Assembly: GCF_028609885.1 (NCBI RefSeq)
Contig: NZ_CP063195.1
Span: 2,356,001-2,420,000 of the forward strand
Length of the DNA: 64,000 nucleotides
Reading direction: 5' to 3'
Origin: Corynebacterium jeikeium
GTDB taxonomy: Bacteria; Actinomycetota; Actinomycetes; Mycobacteriales; Mycobacteriaceae
Shown here in pieces: positions 57,199 through 64,000 of this stretch. Below the pieces are notes generated by a model that did not search any database, was not told the DNA's origin, and worked only from the letters and a program-made list of their open reading frames with translations. Each line of letters opens with the position of its first letter. The first letter of the stretch is position 1. The position numbers and the translations under genes were made by a program.

Positions 57199-60102
57199 TT
57201 AGCGAACTCTCTCCGCACCCAGACTCTTTTCGATCAGTTCACCTGCGATTTCCAGCGGCGTGCGGTGGTCGCGCTGGCCGGGTGCGCGCTCTAGGTCGGC
57301 GAGTAGTTCGTCGCGTTCGTTTTGTTCTGTTCTTTGTGACGCCCCCTCGTTTCCGGCAGAGCCCACCCCAGCGCGGGGCTGGTGGCTAGCCGCTCGGGGC
57401 GAGGCTTCTCCCGTCCGTGCGGAAGGTCCAGATGCCGCAGGCGGCACGGCGGGGCCAGGCTGTCCAGACTGATCGGAAGGCGCCGACAGGTCGGTGGGGT
57501 CGGAGGGTTCAGGCGGGAGCGGCGCGTCGGCAGCTGGGTTGGCACCTGGGTTGGCAGCGGCGCTAGCGGCCGTGCTGCCGTCCCAGGTATCAACGGGTGC
57601 GTCTCCGTAGGCATCAACTGGCGGCTCGTCGGGCAGGGGGACGCCGTTGAAGCCGTTTTCCATGTTGTACTTCTTGCGGGCCTTGGCTCGTTCGGCGCGG
57701 GCGCGCCACCCGGAGTTCGGGTCCTCCTGCGCGGCGGATTCACTCGAATTGGCTACTGTTCCGGCCCCTGCAGCGGCACCCGCTGCACCCGTGCCCGCAG
57801 CTGCGCCTGCGTTGCGGTGGGAGTGCGAGGCCTTGCGCATCGCTTCCTCCATCGCGCGGGCACGCTCCAGGGCGCTGCTGGCTGCGCTGCGGGAGGCCGT
57901 TGCGTCCATCGGGGTTTCCGCTGGCACAGGGTTCACTGGTGTGGAAGCTGGCGTTTGTCCCTCACCGGCGGAGGGCTGTGCCGCCGCCGGTTCAGATTTT
58001 CCCGGCTCATCGCCTCCCGCAGGTTCGGCTCCTTCAGAGCCCCTGGCCGATCCGGCCGACCCGGTCGATTCGGTGGCACCGGCACCAATAGCCTCGTCGC
58101 CGACGTAGACGACGATGCGGGCGGGGCTACCTGTGACGTCCTGGATAGCCTGTGAATACACCTCCGCATTTTTCGGCCCGCTGACTAGCCGCGCTAGTGA
58201 ACCGGTGTGGTGGTCAACGTGAACCTCGCCTGGAATGGGCTGGGCTGCGCGCGGGGAAGCGCCCCGCAGGGCGATCCAAGCGCTGAGGTCCAGGCCGTGG
58301 ACGGCGTCCATGATGCGCGCCCAGGAGTCCGAATCAATCGTGGCGGCTGCTTCCGCAGAAGCTTCCATCGAAGCTTCCGTCGAAGCCTCTGCCGAAACCT
58401 CTACCGGTTCGGAGCCTGCCGGTGATGCCTCCGAGCTTGCTTTGGCAGTATCCGCTGGTGTGGGCTCTTCCGTTGCAGCGGCAGACTCCGCGGCGCTGGC
58501 CTGGCGGTGACGCTGCATGATGTCGCGGGCCCGGCGCGCCTCGGCAATGGCCGGGGACTCCTCTGCCGTCTCTTGCGCAGTCTCGGGCTCCGTCCCCCGC
58601 TCCGTACCTTGCGCAGTCCCCGGCGAGACTTCCTGTGCGGTTTCCTTCGCCGGGGAATTCTCCGCAACCGCCTCGGGGGGCTCAACGGACCGAGCCGGAG
58701 GCTGCTCCGCGGCTGGCTCCTGTCCTGCTGTCAGATTTTGCTCCGGCGCATTTTCTACACGCTGTGCCGGTTCAGCTTGAGCTGGCTCAGGCTGCGCCGA
58801 TGCAGACTGCTGCGCTGCGTCCTGCGCGGCCTTCCTGCGGCGGGCAAACATCTCCGCTCGGCTGCCGCGCACGCCCGTACCAGCGCGCGTGCCAGCACCG
58901 CTGCCGCCCGCGCCGGAGCCTGCCCTTCCGGCCCCCGTTCCGACAGCACCGCCATTCCCCTTCTCCAGGGCCTCCACGCGCTGCGCCAGCGCCTCCACCG
59001 TCATGCCAGCGGCAGGCAGCGCCATGCGTGCGCACAGGATCTCCAGCAACAGTCGCGGAGCCGTGGCGCCGCGCATCTGCGCCAACCCCTCGTTCACCAG
59101 AGATGCGCAGCGCGTCAGCGTCGCCTGGCCCATCTTCTCCGCCTGCTCGCGCAGCACGTCGCGAGATTCCTCCGGTGCGTTCACCAGACCGCGCTCGAAA
59201 GCATCCGGCACCGCCTGCACCACCAGCAGATCGCGGAAGCGGTCCAGCAGGTCCTCGCTGAAGCGGCGCGGGTCGTACCCCGCATCAATCACCTCGTCGA
59301 CCACTGCGAACAGTGCGGCGGAATCGTGCTCCGCCAGCGCATCCACAGCACGGTCGATCAGGGTGGAATCCGTCACGCCCAGCAGAGCCAGCGCGCGGTT
59401 GTACGTCACGCCCTCCGGCCCAGCACCGGCCAGCAGCTGGTCCATAATCGACAGCGAGTCACGCGGCGAACCGCCACCCGCGCGGATGACCAGCGGATAC
59501 ACCGCATCCTCCACAGGCACGCCCTCGCCGGACACCACCGACTCCAACAGTCCGCGCATATCCGGCGGCGCCAGCAGGCGGAATGGGTAGTTGTGGGTTC
59601 GGGAGCGAATCGTCTGCAGCAGCTTCTCTGGCTCCGTCGTGGCGAAGATGAAGATCAGGTGCTCCGGCGGCTCCTCCACGATCTTCAGCAGGGCGTTGAA
59701 GCCCGCCGTGGAGATCATGTGCGCCTCGTCAATAATGAACACCCGGTAGCGCGATTCCGCAGGTGCGTAGAAGGCACGTTCGCGCAGTTCGCGCATGTCG
59801 TCCACGCCGTTGTGCGTGGCGGCGTCCAGCTCCGTGACGTCCAAGTTCCCCGGCCCGCCGGGCGCCAGCGATACACAAGATTCGCACTTTCCGCAGGGCG
59901 TGGACGTCGGCCCTTCCACACAGTTCAGCGAGCGGGCCAGGATGCGCGCCGACGACGTCTTGCCGCAGCCACGCGGCCCGGAAAACAGGTATGCGTGGTT
60001 GATCCGCCCGCTATCCAGCGCCACCGACAACGGCTCAGTCACATGGGATTGCCCCACGACCTCGGCAAACGTCGCCGGACGATATTTCCTATAAAGTGCC
60101 AC
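57199..60102 (-). CDS. dnaX: DNA polymerase III gamma/tau subunit, very long
   Basis: The 967-aa clamp-loader ATPase has Walker A FSGPRGCGKTSSARIL near residue 45, a zinc site (CVEGPTSTPCGKCESC), Walker B IIDEAHM and the SRC-like arginine region, ending by about residue 370. The rest is Ala/Pro/Glu/Ser-rich low-complexity with a short folded stretch (about 600-680, IMDAVHGLDLSAWIALRGASP) likely the tau domain. GTG start at 60102 follows TAGGCT by 6 nt, suggesting leaderless translation. A dispersed motif copy lies at 57337. Confidence 0.93.
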   Translation of the reverse strand: MALYRKYRPATFAEVVGQSHVTEPLSVALDSGRINHAYLFSGPRGCGKTSSARILARSLNCVEGPTSTPCGKCESCVSLAPGGPGNLDVTELDAATHNGVDDMRELRERAFYAPAESRYRVFIIDEAHMISTAGFNALLKIVEEPPEHLIFIFATTEPEKLLQTIRSRTHNYPFRLLAPPDMRGLLESVVSGEGVPVEDAVYPLVIRAGGGSPRDSLSIMDQLLAGAGPEGVTYNRALALLGVTDSTLIDRAVDALAEHDSAALFAVVDEVIDAGYDPRRFSEDLLDRFRDLLVVQAVPDAFERGLVNAPEESRDVLREQAEKMGQATLTRCASLVNEGLAQMRGATAPRLLLEILCARMALPAAGMTVEALAQRVEALEKGNGGAVGTGAGRAGSGAGGSGAGTRAGTGVRGSRAEMFARRRKAAQDAAQQSASAQPEPAQAEPAQRVENAPEQNLTAGQEPAAEQPPARSVEPPEAVAENSPAKETAQEVSPGTAQGTERGTEPETAQETAEESPAIAEARRARDIMQRHRQASAAESAAATEEPTPADTAKASSEASPAGSEPVEVSAEASTEASMEASAEAAATIDSDSWARIMDAVHGLDLSAWIALRGASPRAAQPIPGEVHVDHHTGSLARLVSGPKNAEVYSQAIQDVTGSPARIVVYVGDEAIGAGATESTGSAGSARGSEGAEPAGGDEPGKSEPAAAQPSAGEGQTPASTPVNPVPAETPMDATASRSAASSALERARAMEEAMRKASHSHRNAGAAAGTGAAGAAAGAGTVANSSESAAQEDPNSGWRARAERAKARKKYNMENGFNGVPLPDEPPVDAYGDAPVDTWDGSTAASAAANPGANPAADAPLPPEPSDPTDLSAPSDQSGQPGPAVPPAASGPSARTGEASPRAASHQPRAGVGSAGNEGASQRTEQNERDELLADLERAPGQRDHRTPLEIAGELIEKSLGAERVR

Positions 60103-60145
60103 GAACCTAGCCTACATTCCGCCTAAGACGACCCGTTACGGTCGC

Positions 60146-60874
60146 CTAGCGCCATATGTCGTTGATATTGACGCCCTCACGCACCAACCGCTCCTGCACC
60201 GCGGCCACACCGGCCGTCTGCGCGAGCTCAAGCTCCTCGTCTGTCAGCATCACCAGCTGCGCGACGATGGTCAGCCGGCCCGGGTGGGTGAACTCCACGT
60301 CGGTCTCGCCTTCCTTCGAGTGGCGGCCCGCGCCCCCGGAGGTGACCTCGTGGACGTGCGGCACGCCCTCGTCCCACACATAGGGAACCACCAGCAGGCC
60401 GTTGCGGGCGGTGATCTTCCGCTCCGAATCTGCATCCATCTGCTGCACCACGTTCGGCAGCATCGTGCCGGGCTGCGGGGGCCAGTGACCAGGGTCCTGG
60501 GAGATCATCGTCGCAGCGTGGGCCAGCAGGTCGGCGGCGGTATCGTCGTGCCCACTGACTACTGTCAACAGCTCCACGCGCAGGTCGGAGCCGTCTTCCG
60601 TCTCCAGGCCGGTTTCCATGCGCCCCGCGTCGATGGTCATTGCAACCGTCTCGGCCAGCACGGGCTCGTCATCGCCCTCCTGGGGTACGCCTTCACCGTC
60701 CAGGGGTGCCTCGTAACCCTCCTGGGGTGTGCCGTTCTGGGACGAAGGGGCGTCACCAAGAAACACCTCGGCGACAGCGAACTCAGGGAAGGAATCGGCG
60801 ACCTTGCGGCGCGCGACGGTCGGCTCGCCGGGGAGTAGCCCCTGGACCCAGACCAGTGTTTCGTCGGTGTTGAT
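60146..60874 (-). CDS. SUFU-domain-like protein, probable ATC start
   Basis: The first conventional start is GTG 60766 (206 aa), with no good ribosome site. The frame stays open to 60907, and AGGAGG (60885-60880) lies 5 nt before an ATC at 60874 that adds 36 residues of protein-like sequence (TDETLVWVQGLLPGEPTVAR). I annotate 242 aa from ATC. The body resembles suppressor-of-fused domain proteins (VELLTVVSG, LLVVPYVWDEGVPHVHEV, VMLTDEELELAQTAGVAAVQERL). Function unknown. Confidence 0.62.
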   Translation of the reverse strand: MNTDETLVWVQGLLPGEPTVARRKVADSFPEFAVAEVFLGDAPSSQNGTPQEGYEAPLDGEGVPQEGDDEPVLAETVAMTIDAGRMETGLETEDGSDLRVELLTVVSGHDDTAADLLAHAATMISQDPGHWPPQPGTMLPNVVQQMDADSERKITARNGLLVVPYVWDEGVPHVHEVTSGGAGRHSKEGETDVEFTHPGRLTIVAQLVMLTDEELELAQTAGVAAVQERLVREGVNINDIWR

Positions 60875-60918
60875 GGTGGCCTCCTGCTTGCTGTTTGAAG
60901 GTGTGGGTTAGGTGCCGG

Positions 60919-62202
60919 TTAGCGCTGGCCTGCGTCGTGCTCGACCATTTCGATTGCGGCGTAAAGCACGCAGGTGGCGAAGCCCTCCATGGCGACCTCC
61001 AGCTGCTCGATCGTCGGCATGGAAGGCGCCAGGCGCAGGTTGCGGTCGTTCGGATCCTGCTTCAGCGGGTAGGTCGAACCCGCAGCGGTCAGGGCCACGC
61101 CAGCCTTCTTCGCCAGCTCCACCACGCGGCCAGCGGTGCCGTCCAGCAGGTTCACGGAGATGAAGTAACCGCCCTCTGGAACGGTCCACTCGGCAACGTT
61201 GAGGTCGCCCAGGCGGCGCTGCAGGATCTCCACCACGCGGGTGAACTTCGGCCCCAGGGAGCCCGCGTGCTTACGCATGAGGTCACGCACGCCCTCGGCA
61301 TCCTTCAGGTACTGCAGGTGAGCCAACTGGTTGACCTTGTTCGGGCCAATGCCACGCACGTTGGCGATCTTCTTGTACCACTCCAGGTTCTCCGTGGAGG
61401 AAGCGAAGAAAGCCAGGCCAGCGCCCGCGAAAGTGATCTTGGAGGTAGAGGACATGGCCCAGAAACGGTTCGGGTTGCCCGCCTTCTCGGCGACGTCCAG
61501 GATGTTGATGATCTCCGGGAACTCGTCGGTCAGGGTGTGGACGGCGTAGGCGTTATCCCACACGATGCGGAAATCCGGAGCGCCGGTTTCCATCGCAGCC
61601 AGAGCCTCGGCGGTCTGCTGCGAGTAGGTAACGCCCGTCGGGTTGGCGAACATCGGCACGGCCCACATGCCCTTCACTGCCGGGTCCTTCGCCAGCTCGC
61701 GTACCTGGTCCATGTCCGGGCCTTCGTCAGTCATGTCGACAGTCAGCATCTCGAAGCCGAACAGCTCGGTGATGGAGTGGTGGCGGTCGTAACCCGGCAC
61801 GGGGCAGATCCACTTCAGCTTCTCCTCCGCTGACCAGGGACGCTCAGAATCGTTGGTGCCGAAGGTGTAGGCCCAGCTGATCAGGTCGAACATGATGTTC
61901 AGGCTGGAGGCGTCTCCGGCGATGACGTTATCCACCGGCAGCCCCAGGACATCCGCCCACAGCTGGCGGACCTCCGTGAGGCCAACTCCGCCGCCATAGT
62001 TGCGCACGTCCACTCCGGAGGGCGAGGTGAAGTTCTCGCCCGGCAGGCTCAGCAGATCTACCGAGAAATCCAGCTGCTCTGCCGAAGGCTTGCCGCGAGT
62101 GAGGTCCAGGTTGAGCCCCTTGGAGTGCAGCTCTTCATAGGCCTGGCGGACGTCCTCCTTCATGCTGAGGAGGAGCTCTGCGTTTACGTTTTCGATCTTC
62201 AT
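60919..62202 (-). CDS. aspT: aspartate aminotransferase AspT (subgroup Ic-like)
   Basis: The 427-aa product starts at ATG 62202 (GGGAGAG upstream); the ORF extension to 62343 is not supported. PLP Lys in SSTSKITFAGAG near residue 250, with GDASSLNIMFDL and VWDNAYAVHTL earlier. It corresponds to Rv3722c and C. glutamicum AspT, which supply aspartate from glutamate. Adjacent to the SUFU-like gene and dnaX on the same strand. Confidence 0.92.
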   Translation of the reverse strand: MKIENVNAELLLSMKEDVRQAYEELHSKGLNLDLTRGKPSAEQLDFSVDLLSLPGENFTSPSGVDVRNYGGGVGLTEVRQLWADVLGLPVDNVIAGDASSLNIMFDLISWAYTFGTNDSERPWSAEEKLKWICPVPGYDRHHSITELFGFEMLTVDMTDEGPDMDQVRELAKDPAVKGMWAVPMFANPTGVTYSQQTAEALAAMETGAPDFRIVWDNAYAVHTLTDEFPEIINILDVAEKAGNPNRFWAMSSTSKITFAGAGLAFFASSTENLEWYKKIANVRGIGPNKVNQLAHLQYLKDAEGVRDLMRKHAGSLGPKFTRVVEILQRRLGDLNVAEWTVPEGGYFISVNLLDGTAGRVVELAKKAGVALTAAGSTYPLKQDPNDRNLRLAPSMPTIEQLEVAMEGFATCVLYAAIEMVEHDAGQR

Positions 62203-62413
62203 GTAAATTCTCTCCCGCTTATGGCGTGCTGGGGGGTTACCCTCGGTGTGACTTACCTTTGCCAGTCTAACGGACTTGCCGGACACCGCCCCCGCCAGAG
62301 CGCACCCGGGCAGCTTGTCGCACGCTGACAGGCTATGGTGCATAGAGTTTGCATAGAGTTACCGTGTGTCATATCTCGCCGGATGTAGCTGAAATAGGCG
62401 GAAAGGATCCACT

Positions 62414-63457
62414 ATGGCTAAAACCGAATCCAACCGAGTCCGGGTTCCCGTCGAACGCGCCATCCGGGAGTGCCGCCTTTACGTCGAGGGCAAGCAAACC
62501 CCCGGGCAGGCGAACTACGCCACGGCGCTGAAGGAAATCGGGGAGCTGGCGACTCCAGCCAGGAACAACTTTGTACTGGTCACCTTGGAGGAACCCTCGG
62601 AAGAGCAGATGATGAAGGTGGCGCAGCGCTACGACGTCGACGAGCTCATCGTCGAGGATGCTGTGACCGCCCATCAGCGAGCCAAGCTGGAGCGCTACGA
62701 AAACCAGCTATTCACGGTTGTCCGCTCCGTGCAGTACGCGGGAAACAAAGACCTCATTGACCGGCGCGACCTCATCCAAACCGGCGAGGTGCAGATGGTC
62801 ATCAGCCAGAAGTTCATCATCGTTATTGCCCACGATACGGATCTTCCTGATCCGGAAGCTCACCTACACCAGGCACCAGAGCTGCGCAGCGCCGGCCCGC
62901 TGGCCATCGCGTGGGCCATCACGGACTACCTGGTCGACGAGTACACCCGCATCGCTGAAGCTCTGGAAGACCGCGTGGACAACCTGGAGGAAGAGGTCTT
63001 CACCCTCCGCGCCGAGACGAACATCGAGAACATCTACACCCTCAAGCGCGAGATCCTGGAGATGCGCCACGCCATCGGCCCGCTGATCCCGGCACTGCGC
63101 GCGCTGATCGAAAACCACAAGGATCTGACGACTAAGCAGATCAGGGCGTTTTTCCGTGATGTCTTGGACCACGCCATGCTGGCCAAGGACAAGATCGACT
63201 CTTTCGATGAGCGCCTGAGTTCCCTTATTCAGGCCAGCTCGGCGATCATTTCGCTGCGTCAGAACCAGGACATGCGCACGATCTCGTCCATCATCGGCAT
63301 GGCCGCGCCTCCGACGATGATCGCGGGTTTGTACGGTATGAACTTCGACAACATACCGGAGCTGCACTGGGAGTACGGCTACTACTACTGCCTGCTGTTG
63401 AACCTGGCGGTGATTCTGCTGATGTGGTGGTGGTTTAAGCGTAAGAACTGGCTGTAG
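62414..63457 (+). CDS. corA: CorA-type Mg2+/divalent cation channel
   Basis: The 347-aa protein has a long cytoplasmic domain, a stalk helix (DHAMLAKDKIDSFDERLSSLIQASSAII) and two C-terminal helices separated by the CorA signature YGMNF. A basic C-terminus KRKNWL follows. It is a homopentameric Mg2+ (Co2+, Ni2+) channel. ATG has AAAGGA 8 nt upstream. Confidence 0.94.
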   Translation: MAKTESNRVRVPVERAIRECRLYVEGKQTPGQANYATALKEIGELATPARNNFVLVTLEEPSEEQMMKVAQRYDVDELIVEDAVTAHQRAKLERYENQLFTVVRSVQYAGNKDLIDRRDLIQTGEVQMVISQKFIIVIAHDTDLPDPEAHLHQAPELRSAGPLAIAWAITDYLVDEYTRIAEALEDRVDNLEEEVFTLRAETNIENIYTLKREILEMRHAIGPLIPALRALIENHKDLTTKQIRAFFRDVLDHAMLAKDKIDSFDERLSSLIQASSAIISLRQNQDMRTISSIIGMAAPPTMIAGLYGMNFDNIPELHWEYGYYYCLLLNLAVILLMWWWFKRKNWL

Positions 63458-63502
63458 CCCCGCACACCCCTACCCCGGCCCCGCGTGTTTGGGCATAAAA
63501 AA

Positions 63503-63591
63503 GGGGACCCCGCGCACCCGTCAGAGCTCGTTGACCCTTGCTGCATTCCTGCCCTGGGGGAGTTCACAAGATACACGCCGCGCGGAATCCG
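63503..63591 (-). ncRNA. ffs: signal recognition particle 4.5S-type RNA
   Basis: The minus strand contains the conserved SRP Alu-less hairpin: CCCCCAGGGCAGGAATGCAGCAAGGGT, whose GGAA..GCAGCA core is the Ffh-binding element, and 3' GGGTGCGCGGGGTCCCC pairing region ending in TTTTTT. A TAGTAT -10 element lies at 63603-63598 (minus), placing the start near 63591. Exact ends are approximate. Confidence 0.87.
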
Positions 63592-63762
63592 TTGCCCATA
63601 CTAGCCCACGCGCGCTCGTTGTTCCAAAGGCTCGTTCTTTCTTTCTTATTGACGCCCGCTTTCCAACCCCTAGCACCGGATTTGGAATCTAAAGGCGGCG
63701 TTGTGTACCCTTTCATGAGTACGTCGAAGCCACGGTTTTCCGTGTGTTTTGCCGTTCGACAT

Positions 63763-63851
63763 GGAGGATTCGACTAGCGGCCTATGTCACACGCCTGGAA
63801 CGCGTGCGGGAGTCACATCCCTCGTGGGTTCAAATCCCACATCCTCCGCCA
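63763..63851 (+). tRNA. tRNA-Ser (anticodon GGA)
   Basis: Acceptor GGAGGAT pairs with ATCCTCC, the anticodon loop CTGGAAC gives GGA, the long variable arm is class II, the T arm is GGGTTCAAATCCC, and an encoded CCA follows discriminator G. Decodes UCC/UCU. Confidence 0.95.
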
Positions 63852-63869
63852 AATCTCACATAGTGAGCA

Positions 63870-63911
63870 ACCGGCGCTCGGTGATCTGAAAAGATCCCGG
63901 CGCCGGTTTTG
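63870..63911 (+). terminator. terminator after tRNA-Ser
   Basis: ACCGGCGC (63870-63877) pairs with GCGCCGGT (63900-63907) followed by TTTT; an inner GATCTGAAAAGATC hairpin occupies the loop. Confidence 0.82.
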
Positions 63912-63962
63912 CGTTTCCCTAATCTCACCCCACACAGTCCGCCGTGCCTTAGGTTGAAAGGC

Positions 63963-64000
63963 ATGACTGAAAGCAGCACCCCCACCGCGCCCAGCACCTC
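63963..64000 (+). CDS. start of a gene cut by the window end
   Basis: ATG at 63963 with GAAAGG 3 nt upstream opens a frame MTESSTPTAPST that runs to the window edge. Too short for identification. Confidence 0.45.
   Translation, partial: MTESSTPTAPST

Noticed and set aside
58507-60126. 539-aa plus-strand frame over dnaX
   Set aside because: Arg/His/Gln-rich antisense reading of dnaX, no ribosome site.

Overview
The window looks like chromosomal DNA of a high-GC Corynebacterium. The evidence is a GlxR of exactly the 227-residue form, the lysC-asd and katA-sigC neighbourhoods, MurT/GatD, mycothiol-type ArsC, WhiB4, an MrpA with a fused B domain, and gene order matching the Mycobacterium tuberculosis Rv3660c-Rv3683 and Rv3708c-Rv3722c blocks (family and synteny statements are from memory, not from a search). 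Species cannot be fixed from this sequence alone.

Layout. 1-4.1 kb: minus-strand Tad/Flp pilus operon (Ssd/CpaE-like, TadA, a single TadB-TadC-like protein, a DUF4244 small protein). 4.2-17.8 kb: conserved envelope, redox and regulatory block: HAD phosphatase, degenerate Fic-like protein, holin-family membrane protein, alpha/beta hydrolase, the operon nth-tlpA-nudix-marP, glxR, a metallo-beta-lactamase, RidA, a 52-aa DUF4177 protein, whiB4, a class A PBP and a metallophosphoesterase. tRNA-Pro(CGG) follows.

18.1-26.6 kb: an accessory iron-responsive island directly downstream of tRNA-Pro. It has two transcription units, each preceded by a DtxR-like box. Unit 1 holds SbnB-like dehydrogenase, SbnH/Y4yA-like decarboxylase, SbnA-like synthase and a MATE exporter. 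Unit 2 holds a lipoprotein, a FecCD permease and an ATPase of a metallophore/haem-type ABC importer. No NIS synthetase or NRPS is present. This is my main candidate for an undescribed system.

26.8-33.9 kb: Mrp cation/proton antiporter operon (A+B fused, C, D, E, F, G), with long charged tails on four subunits. 34.0-38.2 kb: Ohr, catalase, ECF sigma factor (SigC-like) and ferrochelatase, a haem/oxidative-stress group. 38.2-41.8 kb: asd, lysC and a DMT transporter. 41.9-46.8 kb: two tandem paralogous secreted proteins with Ig-like repeats. 46.9-49.0 kb: leuA with a leader peptide containing three consecutive Leu codons. 49.1-50.9 kb: a DnaQ-fold/BRCT protein that seems to lack catalytic acids. 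51.1-53.1 kb: arsenic resistance (arsC, acr3, arsR) with three ArsR-type palindromes. 53.2-60.1 kb: murT-gatD, a DoxX-like protein, recR, ebfC and a very long dnaX. 60.1-64 kb: a SUFU-like protein that may start at ATC, AspT aminotransferase, CorA, SRP RNA, tRNA-Ser(GGA) and the start of one more gene.

The strongest pattern not explained by genes is a dispersed motif, GGCGTCA (or GGCGTCG) followed within a few bases by an A-rich GAAAG-like tract. About 15 good copies lie in both orientations, inside and between genes. No insertion sequences, prophage or CRISPR arrays were seen.
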